Assembly (NCBI GenBank): GCA_022495995.1
Contig: JAFEMH010002567.1
Coordinates: 248,001 to 312,000 of the forward strand
Source: Adenophora triphylla var. japonica
Taxonomy: Eukaryota; Streptophyta; Magnoliopsida; Asterales; Campanulaceae
Direction: 5' to 3'
DNA length: 64,000 nt
This document shows, piece by piece, positions 1 to 10,903 of this stretch (positions are counted from its first letter, which is position 1; each line of letters opens with the position of its first letter). The notes beneath the pieces are model-generated. The model was given only the letters and a program-made list of their open reading frames with translations. It did not search any database and had not been told where the DNA came from. The position numbers and the translations under genes were made by a program.

Positions 1-888
1 AAATTGATGACAGCTTATCAAAGGTAACAAGATACCAAGCTTACCAAAGGACATAATTACGTAAGTAGAAGCCTTTATATCCTCCTCGGAATAGTCGACG
101 AAGCTTCCAACAAACCTTGGGAGACCTCTTATCAAGAGGGAGACCGAAAAACTCTTCGATTTTGGCTAGAGTGTCTTTGGCAGTGTGGAAACAATTCTCC
201 CCAATCAATATCTACATAAAAGCAAGAACAATTACAATTCGCTTTGTCTCAAGAACAGGAAGTCACAAGAGTAAGAATTTAAGTACCTCCCTTGTTCCAT
301 TGCTTCGATATCTCATCCTTTTCTCCAATCGACGTCCTATCAACAAAGAAAAATCTATTCTTCCATCCCCTATCACTGGAGGATGTGGTGCTCATCAAAG
401 GATTTCTACCTGATTTCTTTCTAAAAAGGTACCTTTTGGAACCAAAAAGTTGAAGATCATAGGACTAGGCAATTTCGGGAAGCCCTAGGTTTAGTCCGTT
501 TTCTCGGTTTACTTTGAGGACAAAAGAAAAACTCGCCAGCCATTGGCATAAGTTGAGCATAAGCCGCTTGAGTTTTTCGAAAGAACTCAAGAACCAACAG
601 AGGAAAAGGGTAACTAAACCCTAGAAGGAAGGGATATTCAAAGAAACAAGATCCATTTGAGGGAAATGTGGTCGACCTAAGTTTTATGGAAAAAGGATGA
701 AAAATTGCACCACTTGGGAAGCAACATTGTTGTTTTATGGACTCTATTTGAGAATCGTTGAACAAACAAGTTTCTTCGCTGGTTTAGTGAGAAGATTTTC
801 GCAAACAAAGTCGTTGAGATTAATTTCTACGGGACCTTCGGGATGACGCTTTCTTGGGTTTGGACGCAGACAACCTCGTTTTACCCAT
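1..888 (-). pseudogene. Antisense ORF remnant of element A0 (Tat family A)
   Basis: Degenerate protein-coding remnant read on the minus strand, opposite to the element it lies in. A start ATG is at 888-886 (MGKTR...). The best block is 765-457, which contains the family hallmarks FFEYPFLLGFSYPFPLLVLEFF and a QAMPM-like segment, here QLMPM. A further piece near 470-415 resembles the DLQ-FGS-RYL motif seen in the two other copies (3711-5364 and 15537-13796). In-frame stops and shifts separate the blocks. The function of this protein family is unknown to me; it recurs as an antisense ORF between pol and the 3' LTR in all family A elements of this window. Assignment rests on comparison with those copies. 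The 3' exons would lie left of the window edge or in 1-410, where I recognise nothing clearly. Confidence 0.6.
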
Positions 889-1190
889 GGTTGACAAAGC
901 AAAAAGAGAAAAATAAACAAAGAGAGAAGGCGAGAGACGGAGGAATTTTACCTTGGAGACGAACGGCGCCGTGGGCCAACGGAGGTGAAAAGAAGCTTTG
1001 AGAAGATTAATTTATCCTTTCAAGCGGTTAATAAAAAGAAAAAGAGTTCCTTTTCAAAAATAACTCTTCTCCCCAACCGTCCATTTCAACGCCACGTCTT
1101 CCAACACGTCCCATCAAGCAGAGCGGACAGTTGGACCATTAATTCAAAAGAGAAAAACATTTTGCCTCTTCAGTTGGCAACATAGTCAAA
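889..1190. other. 3' untranslated region of element A0
   Basis: Sequence between the antisense ORF start and the polypurine tract. It is purine-rich in part and has no convincing ORF. By position it would carry the promoter and leader of the antisense ORF; I see no clear motif. Confidence 0.4.
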
Positions 1191-1207
1191 TGTTTTTGGG
1201 GACAAAT
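1191..1207 (+). other. Polypurine tract of element A0
   Basis: TGTTTTTGGGGACAAAT lies directly before the LTR start TGTTGTGGG. The matching places in A2 (15806-15823, GTTTGGGGGCAAT) and A1 (minus strand, just right of 3426) have the same GGGACAAT/GGGCAAT form. It would prime plus-strand cDNA synthesis. Confidence 0.7.
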
Positions 1208-1810
1208 TGTTGTGGGCATTTTTCAACATGGCGACATCTTCAATTGATCCTGCATATCGAGATGTCATTACACTGTAAGTATTGTTTTAATATTTACTTG
1301 TTCAATATTTCCTAATATTCTTATTCTTATTTTTCAGTAATTAAGAGAGGAATGCGGAACAATCTCCAAGCACGTTCAACAGATCTTCAAACGGCTAGGG
1401 CAACTTGGTCTCACGGAGGTTGAAGTGATAAACCAAAATGCCGAGATTATAGGAACCATATTGACTCTTTCATATCTACTTGTATTTAAGGGGAAATGGA
1501 GACGGAAAAACATATTCATGCTCATACGCACACACTCTACACACAAGCTCTTGTAATCCTCTCCATTATCTTCCAAAGTTGTAATCGTGATTATTATAGT
1601 GAAACCTTTAAGGTTGGAGACCTAACTCCCGGGGTTTTTTCCAAAGAGGTTATCACCTCCAAGGTTTTCCTCGTTAACAAATCGTGTTGTCATTATCTCT
1701 TTTTCATTCTTTTGTTCCATATAATCGAATTCCATAGTTCCCTCCTTATTATTCAATCCACACACTAAACCTAGTTAAGATTCTACTTTATTGTTTTTTC
1801 TACCAAAACA
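1208..1810 (+). repeat. 3' LTR of element A0 (family A)
   Basis: About 603 bp, beginning TGTTGTGGGC and ending CCAAAACA, the same termini as the two LTRs of A1 (2863-3426 and 10341-10903) and close to the A2 LTR. It follows a polypurine tract. At its right edge RT coding sequence of another element resumes in frame at 1811, so A0 was inserted into A2. The partner 5' LTR lies beyond the left window edge, so the target duplication (3' flank ATAGG) cannot be tested. Confidence 0.75.
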
Positions 1811-2862
1811 ATAGGTATACGTAAGGATGTCATCACCCACAAGCTCAGCATAGATCCATCTTTCAGACCAGTACACCAAAGAAAAAAGTTTGCACATGAA
1901 AGGAATTTGATCATCGAGGAAGAAGTGGACAGGTTGCTTAAAATGAAGATGATCAGGGAAGTTGAATATCCAAGATGGTTGGCAAACGTAGTAGTAGTTG
2001 AAAAAAGAAATGGCAATGGAGAGTTTGCTTCGACTTCACAGATTTTAAACAAAGCTTATGCTAAAAATCCTTTCCCTTTGCCGCACATCGATAGCCTAGT
2101 TGATGCCTCCTCCGGACACGAGATCTTGTATATATTGCAATGCCTTTTGGATTAAGAAATGCAGGTGCAACATACCAGAGACTAGTCAACATGATATTCA
2201 AAGATCATATTGGGGACACCATGGAAGAGTACATCGATGATATGGTAATAAAATCAAAGAAAGATGAGGACCATGTACGAGATCTCACTCAAGCCTTTGA
2301 CATCTTGATCACCTTTAATATGAAATTGAATCCAACAAAATGCAACTTTGGCATGAAATCTGGCAATTTCATAGGGTACATGGTGACACAAAAGGGGATA
2401 GAGGCAAGCCCTGAACAGATCAGAGCTATCATCAACCTGATGTCACCTCAGTTTGTTAAAGATGTACAAAGATTGATAGGCAAAGTAACAGCCCTGAATA
2501 GGTTTATTTCAAAATCCTCAGACAGATGTAAACCGTTCTACGATATCCTGAAGAAAAATAGTAGATTTGAATGGACGGAACAACACGAGCAAGCCTTCCA
2601 AGAATTGAAAAACTACCTGTCGACACCTCCACTACTCACAAAGCCACAAGAAGGTGAACCATTATACACTTACTTAGCTGTGTCAGAAGCTGCAGTTAGT
2701 GCCGTCTTGGTAAGAGAACAAGATGGCGTCCAACAACCGATTTATTATGTAAGTAAAACACTTATTGACGCGGAAACTAGGTACTCACATCTTGAGAAAT
2801 TAATTCTAGCTTTAATTACTGCTTCGGTTAAATTAAGGCATTATTTTGAAACTCATATTATC
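1811..2862 (+). pseudogene. Element A2 pol, part 1: reverse transcriptase and RNase H start
   Basis: Tat-type Ty3/gypsy reverse transcriptase. The N-terminal RT block (DVITHKLSIDPSFRPVHQ, then KMIREVEYPRWLANVVVVEK) starts at the A0 insertion edge. The catalytic YIDDM motif is intact near 2233. The frame then runs through the connection into RNase H (YYVSKTL, YSHLEKLILALITAS) and stops at HYFETHII, where A1 is inserted at 2863. About 90 bp between SSGHEIL and YIAMPF (near 2125) are missing, removing the central RT block with its first catalytic Asp, so the enzyme would be dead. Coding resumes in frame at 10904. Confidence 0.9.
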
Positions 2863-3426
2863 TGTTTTGGTGAAAAAACACTGGATCAAAGTAAAGATAA
2901 AAATGCAAGATTAGGAAGGCACAATGGAGTAAAATCGATGTAAATGTAGAACAAAGTTGACACGAAAATGTAACTAGGAAAGCCCTTGAGATAAAGATCT
3001 GGCCAACACAAAACCTTGGGAGGTGTTAATGAGCACCTACCTTCTCGAACAATAGTATTGATTATGGGATTACAAAAGATGGTGGAGCTATGGCGGAGTA
3101 CAAGAGTATGCGTGAACAGTGTGTGGTCGTATTCCAATCCATAGTCCCTTAAATAAAGAAAAAATGATTTCAAGAAAACAAAAATAACAAACTATCCTTG
3201 AATCTCGGGATGTCTATCTTCAATCTTTGACCTGCTCTCTTAGCCGTTGAGGAGAGTCTATGAAAGGCATATTCCCACGTCCTTATATTTTACCTTGTAT
3301 AATAGATACAATTATCATTAATAAAAAACAAATAATTAAAGTATTTTTACCTTAACTGCAGGGACGAAGATGATGACATGCTGAATATTCTCAAGACGTC
3401 GCAATCCTGAAATTTTACCCACAACA
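2863..3426 (-). repeat. 3' LTR of element A1
   Basis: 564 bp, TGTTTTGGTG at the left and CCCACAACA at the right on the plus strand. It matches 10341-10903 along its whole length with scattered substitutions. The flanking 5 bp on the left is TTATC, the same as right of the other LTR. Confidence 0.95.
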
Positions 3427-3710
3427 ATTGTCCCGAAACTTGTCTTTTTATGAAAATCAAAAGACAAGTTTATACACACTTCTTCTACCGACGGTTAATT
3501 TATTTTGACAATACGCGGGGGAGTGGTAGAGTCCAAGGTAATTGAATGCGTATTTTCTTTGAGGATAGGGGGAAGTTAGGGTTTTAATTGAGCCCTTTCT
3601 TATTTCTTATCCCATTTTCTCTATGCCTTCTCCATCTTCTATCTTGTTCTACGGCGGTGAAAGCTTCTAAGGTAATTTCCCTCTCCCTTTTCTCTTTTCC
3701 ATCTTTCAAC

Positions 3711-5364
3711 ATGGGTAAAACCAAGTCAAAAAGAGATATTGTGCCAAAAAATCCCTTGAGCTCCGGCAAGGAGAGGGAATTCTCTTGTGAAGGCTTAATA
3801 GTCAAGCCTGACGAGGAAGTGTGTGTCTTTAATAATGTCCAAATCGAGTCTCTAAAGGATCGTAAATGTTTTCCTGATTCCGCTAGCTTTCATTCTTTTG
3901 ATGTCTTTGTTAAAGCGGATTTCGTTTCTCCCAACTGGATTTGCTTCTATGAATATCCCTTTGCCCTTGGTTTTTCTTTCCCCTTTCCACTGTTGGTGAC
4001 TGAATTTTTTCAAAAAACAAAACTAACTTTTGTACAAGCCATGCCCATGATTTGGAGGATTTTCGCTTGCGTCTTAAGTGTAAACCGAGAATTTGGGTTA
4101 AACATAGGTTTGAGTGAGGTAGCGTCAGTTTATGAACTTCAAACTTTTGGCTCGACACGATACCTCATGAAAACAAGGTCTGGGAAGAAACCCTTATTTG
4201 CCAAGGTGACAGTCAATGATAGAGGTTGGAAGTCAAGGTTTTTTTTGTAGAAAAGAATTCTTTGGAAGAGGGTGACACTTTATCAACAAAGTGGAATAGG
4301 GAAGGTATCTTCTCTTTAATTTCGAGTTTTCCCTTTTTCTATATTTAACTGAGTTCATAATTTCTTCTTTTGTCTTTGCAGCTATCAAGTGGGCAGAGCT
4401 TTTTCCCCCTTATGCTGATACAAAGAAAAGGTGAAGAAGCTGTTGGAGCTCACTGAAGAAGAAAGATCTTTCAAGCCTCTGGAGGTAGTAGCAATTTTAG
4501 AAGAATTTGAGGTGCCACCATCTGCAGAGATGTCAACCGATAATGATTTTTTAATTTCTCCAAAATTTTACTGAAGTTCGATTGACCCCAAGTTGATAAC
4601 TCTAATTTTCTGTTGACAGTGTCCAAGTCAACTGCTGCGTTTTCACTCAAAGACCTGCAAGATTTTGTGGGACAATCCTAAACTGGCCAACAACCAATGG
4701 TGCCGAAGAAAGTGATGGAAGCACCTTCAGTTGGTGTTAGATTAAAGAAGAGAAAAAGCGGTCCTAAAGAGGTTATCAATGTTGGCGCTTATGAGGAAAT
4801 GGGTCTGGCAGACATTAAGAAGGAAATTATAACCATGGCATCAGTGGTGAGTTTTAATTTTTTCAAAAATATGGTCTTTGGGAATTTTGAACTGATATCT
4901 ATTTATTGACTATCAATTTGCTCTTACAGGGTTTTGGAGCGGCAGAGACTAAGATGAATAGTCTAGAGGAGAAGAATAGGAAGCTGATGCTAGAGATACT
5001 GCAGACGAAGAAGCAGTATAGAGAAGAGAAAAAAAGACTGACCAAGAGGGTGGAGGAGTTGACGAATGAAGTTGAAAGTCTGATGAAAGGGATGTCATCC
5101 ATCCAAGACACTCAACTGCAAGAGCTTGAAGATCTGAGGAAAATTTTGATGGCCGCTGCAGCAAAAATCATGATGGAAATAAAAATTCAAATGATGGAGG
5201 AATTCCAGGATGGAAAGCACGCAGAATGGGACATTGAGCAGCAACGCTCAATCTTGAAGAAGCTTAGTGGAGAAGTAGCTGAAGCTGGAGAGGTGTCATC
5301 CGGCTTGAAGAATGACGAAGTGCAGGAGGAAGGTACAACATCTACAGCAGTAGCCACCCCATGA
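3711..5364 (+). pseudogene. Four-exon antisense ORF of element A1
   Basis: Gene-like structure on the strand opposite to A1 pol. Apparent exons: 3711-4304 (starts MGKTKSKRDIVPKN), 4382-about 4560, 4620-4846 and 4930-5364. The introns have GT...AG ends, for example gtatct...ttgcag at 4305-4381 and gtgagt...ttacag at 4847-4929. Exon 1 holds the EYPFALGFSFPFPLL and ELQTFGSTRYLMKTR blocks. Exon 4 is a charged coiled coil (EEKNRKLMLEILQ...VEELTNEVESLM) ending STAVATP-stop. Breaks: a 1-bp loss in a T run near 4243, a shift near 4430 and a stop near 4680. The product is unknown; a coiled coil suggests oligomerisation. The same exon layout is seen in A2 (15537-13796), which supports real splicing. 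It converges on A1 pol. Confidence 0.75.
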
Positions 5365-6278
5365 AGGTTCAAGAATGGTTTTTTGGATAAACTTTTGGTT
5401 TTATGACAGGCTGCATCCCAGGAAATTTGAAAAACAATTTACTACTTTTGGGTTTGTAACGGTCCATAAGGGCCATAAACAATTTACTTTTTAAGTGTTG
5501 GGTTGGTTCAACACTTTAATTTTTTTTTCTAGGGTAAGTAAAGACTTTTTTTTAGGCTTGGGTATTTTGAAAACAGTTTCTGGCAGGGGTAAACTTTTAA
5601 ATGGTAATGGAAGGTTGATATGCTAGATATATTCGGAGATGTCGTCACCTTGCGATGGATGTAAAAATCCTTGCATTTGCTTTATTTGACATGTAAATGT
5701 CAAAAAACCTTTTGTTCTTAGGTGGCATGTATATGTCACAACCAAATTGTAAAAATCTTATGGTCCAACACATTGGTTGAGTGGAAATGGGTAATTCATT
5801 TATATTAAACATACGAGCCCATCACACACCTCAATCAAGGTTGACATCGTGCGCTCCAGGCGAGGTGTATAAACCTTATTGAGACAAAAGAAAGTAATTC
5901 CTTTAAACCTTTGAAGGGATTATGTACTTTTAACTGAGATGAGATGGCCAGTCTCAAGCGGTTGTCTTCATGGAATGTTTGAGATAATGATCACTTGCAA
6001 AATAATAACAAAGTAAGAGCATTCGACATCTAATCTGATGTCACTTCTATTTGATAAAAGAAATAGAAAAAGGAAAAAGTACTAGACTTTCGTAGAAATA
6101 TTTATTTACTTAAAGGAAAGAAAGTAAGGAAATAATTTGTTTTAATAACAAAAATATAGTCATACCTGACTTGTTAGCTTTAAGATGTCACCTTCTTGAA
6201 ATGATGTTGACATCTCAAGGCCTCATGACTTATTTGAATGCTTCACGTTTTCTTACAAAATAGAAACATATTAGGGTT
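5365..6278. other. Non-coding spacer between antisense ORF and pol of A1
   Basis: No convincing ORF. It shares scattered blocks with the equivalent spacer in A2 (12968-13795), for example the CGCTC-AGGCGAGGTGTA segment near 5850, inverted there near 13395. It probably contains the 3' ends of both convergent transcripts. Confidence 0.5.
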
Positions 6279-6301
6279 GGGTGTTAGCTTAGCTAACACC
6301 C
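6279..6301. other. Conserved palindrome after pol of A1
   Basis: Perfect 11-bp arms GGGTGTTAGCT and AGCTAACACCC around one central T. The same palindrome with small changes follows pol in A2 (12945-12967) and in C (47513-47535), each time next to a conserved CCCTAACATGTTTCT segment. It could be a terminator or RNA hairpin separating the convergent pol and antisense units. Confidence 0.8.
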
Positions 6302-6479
6302 CTCCGATGCTTAAGTTAGTAAATGATCGAACAATAAACAAAATTGAAAAACACTTTTATTGAAATGAAACAATGAAGTTCATACCTTAGCTTTATTTTT
6401 ATTGAAATGACGTTACTGAAACTTACATAAAGTATGACTTGAGGTGGATGGCATTCCAGCTTCGGGAACCCTTGCTTCA

Positions 6480-8172
6480 TGTAAGGTTGATAGCCAATAC
6501 GCCCCCTTTTCTGCCTCAGCATCTATCAACTATGGTCCTTCCCATTTAGGGGCCAACTTCCTAGCATTGAGTTCTCTCGTATTTTGAAATACTTTGCGTA
6601 GGACCAAATCACCAACTTGGAACTTCCTCAATCTAACATTCTTATTGTAGGACTTAGCAATTTTCTGCTGATATGCTGCCATCCTAAACTTGTCTAAATC
6701 TCTTAACTCGTCAACGGTATCTAGATCATGAGTCAGGTTGGCGTCGCTCTGCTCAGGCGTCAACAACCCATATCTGGCAATAGGAACGACTACTGCAGAG
6801 ATGACAACTTCTGCACCAAAGACTAAGGAATATGGGGTCTAACCTGTTGCATTCTTTGGCGTTGTTCTATCTCCTCAAAGGACAAATGGAAGCTCTTCTG
6901 CCCATCTTCCCTTCCTTTGATCTAGCCTCTTCTTTAAGTTGTTGATGATAATCTTGTTACTTGATTCTGCCTGTCCATTAGCTTGAGGATGTACCGGTGA
7001 TGATGTAACCATCTTGACTCCCCAACTAGTGAGAAAGTCTTGCATCTTCTTGCTGATATACTAGGAACCATTATCACATATTATCTCGAACGGGATGCCA
7101 AATCTGCTGAAGATGTTCTTTTTAATGAAGGAGATGACTTCTTTGTCACGAACTTGAACATAAGCTTCAGCTTCAACCCACTTCGAGAAGTAATCTATCA
7201 TTGCAAGAAAGAATATTGTCCCTCCAGATGCTTTAGGTAATTTGCATACTATGTCCATTCCCCATGTCATGAATGACCAAGGGGAGAGAATAGGATGAAG
7301 TAACTCTGCGGGTTGGTGCAGGATGTCGCTGTGCCTCTGGTAGGAATCACACTTCTTGGCAAAGATGGCGGCCTCTTGACGCATTGTTAGCCAGTAGTAA
7401 CCCATTCTCAGAGCTTTTTTGTGCAAACTTCTGCCCCCAGAATGATTACCACACAATCCTTCATGCAACTCCTTAAGAACATCTTTAGCTTTGTCAGCTT
7501 CTAAACACCTTAGATATGGTCCTGCAAAAGACTTTTTAAACAACACATTATCTATTAACACATATCTTGAAATTCTTACCCTGAATGCTCTAGCATTCTT
7601 TTCTTCGTCGGGGATGGTGCCATCTTGAAGATATTTAATTATTTGAGAAGCCCAAGATGTTTCTATCTGGCTATCCGAGATGTTATCATCTATGCTAAAG
7701 AGTTTTAATCTTTCCACGGCAGGGATGTTGACATGAACGATTGGTATGTTGGTCTGAGATAAGCTTTTGAAAGCTGATCCAAGATTGGCCAAGGCATCTT
7801 CTTGAGAGTTCTCCTCTCGGGGTATTTGTTCAAAGGAAAAGATTTGAAATTTGCTTGCCAAAATTTTCACAATGCCCAAAAAAGCTGTCATCTTGGCATT
7901 TTTTGCTGCATAGGAATCATTGAAATGATTAACTAATAACAATGAATCTATATATATTTGAATTGCTTTGATGTTCAGATCTAGAGCCACGGTTAGGCCC
8001 ACGATTAAGGCCTCATATTCTGCTTCATTATTTGTAGCTTTAAAATCACAACTAATGGCTTGGGGTATGATGTCCCCTTGTGGCGACTTTAGAACAACAC
8101 CTAGCCCCGTGCACCTCACATTTGAGGCACCATCTATATATAGAGTCCACTTGCGCAAGATGTCACCATCTT
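6480..8172 (-). pseudogene. Element A1 archaeal-type RNase H and integrase
   Basis: Reading right to left. The Tat-specific second RNase H runs from WTLYIDGASN near 8150 through FKATNNEAEYEAL and YIDSLLLVNHFN. The integrase zinc finger follows (HEGLCGNHSGG...KKCDSYQ, the last Cys of the HHCC set replaced by Tyr), then the catalytic core with GMDIV, ICDNGS and QANGQAESSNK, which hold the D, D and E residues. A stop follows ICDNGS at about 7061. The C-terminal part (DLDTVDELRDL, VRLRKFQVGDLVLRKVF) is at 6766-6530, ending in a diverged tail. Several stops lie between 6900 and 6530. It would remove the RNA primer or strand and integrate the cDNA; here it is broken. Confidence 0.9.
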
Positions 8173-9050
8173 AGAGCTGTTGGACCTCTAGTTCTACTTC
8201 TGGTTGCATGCTTGGACTAAAGTCTGCCACAAAAATCTGCAAGTGCTTGTGATTTTATTGCTGTTCTATGTTCACACCTGATGTCATAAGTGCTAAGTTG
8301 AACAGACCACTTGGCCATCCTTCCTGACATTTTTGGCTTTCAAATGACATTCTTTATTGGATAGTTAGTACGAATACAAATAATATGAGTTTCAAAATAA
8401 TGTCTTAATTTGACTGAAGCAGTAATTAAAGCTAAAATTAATTTCTCAAGGTGTGAATACCTGGTTTTCGCATCAAGGAGTGTTTTACTTACATAATAAA
8501 TTGGTTGTTAGATACCATCTTGTTCTTGAACCAAGATGGCACTGACTGTAGTTTCAAAGACGGCTAAGTAAGCGTATAATGGTTCACCTTCTTGAGGTTT
8601 TGAGAGCAAAGGAGGTATTGACAGGTACAACTTCAAATCTTGGAAGGCTTGCTCGTGTTGCTCTGTCCACTCAAATCTGCAATTTTTCTTTAGGATGTCG
8701 TAGAATGGCTTGCATCTGTCTGAGGATTTTGAGATGAACCGGTTCAAGGCTGCCACTTTCCCTGTCAATCTTTGGACATCTTTGACAGACTTAGGCGACG
8801 TCAGGTTGATGATAGCTTTTATTTGCTATGGGCTTGCTTCTATCCCTCGTTGCGTCACCATGTAGCCCAAGAACTTGTCGGTCTTCATGCCAAAGTTGTA
8901 CTTCGCAGGATTTAACTTCATGTTAAATTTGTCCAAGATATCAAAGGCCTGAGTAAGATCTCGTACATGATTTATAGCTTTCTTTGATTTTATCACCATA
9001 TTATCGATGTATACTTCCATGGTGTCCCCAATCTGCTTTTTGAACATCAT
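8173..9050 (-). pseudogene. Element A1 reverse transcriptase (C-terminal half) and RNase H
   Basis: It starts abruptly at 9050 within RT. The catalytic motif reads YIDN instead of YIDD (near 9010), losing the second Asp. The thumb/connection follows (GYMVTQRGIEASP, then a TAG at about 8829, then TGKVAALNRFISKSSD). RNase H continues from about 8600 to 8200 with at least one further stop at about 8508 (QEQDGI-stop) and later ones. RT palm N-terminus and protease are absent. Confidence 0.88.
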
Positions 9051-9056
9051 ATTGAC

Positions 9057-9271
9057 TGTTATGGGTGAAATTCAGGATTGCTACGTCTTGAGTTGTTATC
9101 AGCATGTCAACATCTTCACACTCGAAGGCAAGGTAAAAATTATTTACTTAAATTATTTATTTATTTTTGTTATATTTTAATTACAGGGATAAAAAATACG
9201 TGGGAAAAACGTGTCCAATAAGACTCCTTTCAACGGCTTGGAAGACTAAGTCAAGATATAGATAACTTACA
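9057..9271 (+). repeat. Inverted family A LTR fragment inside A1
   Basis: TGTTATGGGTGAAATTCAGG at 9057 and the following 200 bp resemble the start of family A LTRs read on the plus strand. Compare the A2 3' LTR, 15824 on: TGTTATAGGC, CAGCATGTCAACAT, ACAGG.ATAAA, AATACGTG. It lies between gag and RT in the opposite orientation to A1's own LTRs and replaces the end of gag, protease and the RT N-terminus. Confidence 0.75.
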
Positions 9272-10263
9272 AGAGAACGGTTGTTGAACAGGTTGACTAG
9301 CTGAGAGAACGATCCAATGGAACCAGGTGGTTGACGAATCAGCCACTTCAAAGCTGGTCCTACCAATGTCGAACCGAACCCTCGACACAAACAGGCTTCT
9401 CGAAACTGGAGCGGGATGCGAACAATCTCCATCTTCTCCTGATAATGGGCGACATGCTCCTCAGGATCTGAACTTTCGTCATATAGCTTCATGGATGGCA
9501 CGCTAAATCCTTTGGGGATATCGACATGTGCAATTGCTGGCGTAAAGCGAGACTGATTGTACCATGTTGGGGAGACTTGCTGAATAGGCGGGGTGACGCC
9601 TGGCACATTCATGATCATGTCTCTTAACTCCTGAAGCTGACTCACAATGTAAGTACCTGCAAAAGGGTTAGTAGTACGAGCGGTATTATCCAAAGTAAAA
9701 TGGGTATTGAGATTAACAAAGGGATTAGCGTTATCTACGCAGGATGTCATGATGGTGCTGTTGGTAAAGATTGGTCCTTCTGGAGAAGTCATACCGAAGG
9801 CGCTAGATGAGAATGGTGTCGACATCGCCACATAAGTCGTCATCAGCGGAGAAGACATCAGGATTGGTGATGATGACATCCTTCCAGTTGAGGCCATCGG
9901 AAGGAATTCATTGAAGGTCTGAGAGCTGCCCCCAATGTCAAAATCTAGGATTCTAGGACGTATAGGGGAGACGGCATCCACTCTTTTGGTAAGTAACTCT
10001 TGCTCCCTTTGCATCTTCACCAATGTTTAAGTTATCAAGGAAGTATTATTCTGTTGGCGATCCAGCTGATTCTTCATCTGAATGAGCATACACTTGATCT
10101 CGGAATTAGGTGTCAAAAGTGTCTGCTTCTTGCCAGCTCCCATGGGCGGCGGTGGTGGCAATGACTCATGGCCTCCGATTGTTGACTTGCCACTACTGAG
10201 GCCCCTGGTAGGGAGATTCACACTTCTAGGGGTAGCAATGGTTTTGCTGGCGGCGGAGGTCAT
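9272..10263 (-). pseudogene. Element A1 gag (capsid), truncated
   Basis: Starts at ATG 10263, about 57 bp after the PBS. It has a Pro-rich N-terminus (ESLPPPPPMGAGKK) and, after a stop at 10027, continues at 10023. The capsid-like domain contains TPAIAHVDIPKGFSVPSMKLYD, EEHVAHYQEKM and REACLCRGFGSTLVGPALKWL, typical of Tat retrotransposon gag. It stops being gag-like after FNNRS near 9275, where the inverted LTR piece begins. The C-terminal capsid part and the zinc knuckle are missing. The same gag family is seen at 54424-55096. It would form the virus-like particle. Confidence 0.88.
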
Positions 10264-10319
10264 AGGTTGGGTAGATATGATGGATATGTGAGGATTTTAA
10301 ACCGATAAAAAATCTAATG

Positions 10320-10337
10320 GCCCCTCGGTGGGCGCCA
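10320..10337 (-). other. Primer binding site of A1
   Basis: On the minus strand TGGCGCCCACCGAGGGGC, three bases after the end of the 5' LTR. An identical 18-mer with the same spacing occurs in element D (53863-53880). It ends in the TGG that pairs with the tRNA CCA end. I do not assign the tRNA. Confidence 0.85.
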
Positions 10338-10340
10338 AAT

Positions 10341-10903
10341 TGTTTTGGTGAAAAAATAATGGATCAAAGTAAAGATAAAAATGCAAGATTAGGAAGGCAC
10401 AATGGATTAAAATTGGTGTAAATGTAGAACAAAGTTTACACGGCAATGTTACGAGGAAAGCCCTTGAGATAATGATCTCGCCGGCACAAAACCTTGGGAG
10501 GTGTTAATGAGCACCTACCTTCTCGAACAATAGTATTGATTATGGGATTACAAAAGATGGTGGAGCTATGGCGGAGTACAAGAGTATGCATGAACAATGT
10601 GTGGTCGTGTTCCAATCCATAGTCCCTTAAATAAAGAAAAAACGATTTCAAGATAACAAAAATAACAAACTATCCTTGAATCTCGGGATGTCTATCTTCA
10701 ATCTTTGACCTGGTCTCTTAGCCGTTGAGGAGAGTCTATGAAAGGCATATTCCCACGTCGTTGTATTTTACCCTATCTAATAAATACAGTATCATTAATA
10801 AATAACAAACAATTAAAGTATTTTTACCTTAACTGCAGGGACGAAGATGATGACATGCTGAATATTCTTAAGACGTCGCAATCCTAAAATTTTACCCACA
10901 ACA
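10341..10903 (-). repeat. 5' LTR of element A1
   Basis: 563 bp, TGTTTTGGTG...CCCACAACA, pairing with 2863-3426. Followed by the target duplication TTATC. On the minus strand it contains a T/A-rich promoter-like stretch (TTTATTTAAGG, about 10626-10636). Confidence 0.95.

Larger units (their letters stand above)
2863..10903 (-). mobile_element. Complete Tat LTR retrotransposon A1, inserted in A2
   Basis: An 8,041-bp element on the minus strand with LTRs 2863-3426 and 10341-10903 (564 and 563 bp, near-identical by eye, TGTT...AACA). It is flanked by perfect 5-bp target duplications TTATC at 2858-2862 and 10904-10908. Removing it restores the A2 RNase H frame (THII|YICTNYPIKN). Reading on the minus strand the order is 5' LTR, PBS, gag, a large deletion filled by an inverted LTR piece, RT, RNase H, archaeal RNase H, integrase, palindrome, antisense ORF, 3' LTR. 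Protease and the N-terminal RT are missing, so the copy is non-autonomous or dead. Confidence 0.95.

Noticed and set aside
2140..2943. ORF continuing past 2862 as a real fusion protein
   Set aside because: The last 27 codons are LTR sequence of the inserted A1 element; the real frame continues at 10904.
7061..8158. Intact 365-codon ORF as a functional host RNase H/integrase gene
   Set aside because: Lies between A1 LTRs, begins and ends in the middle of pol, and lacks one zinc-finger Cys and the integrase C-terminus.
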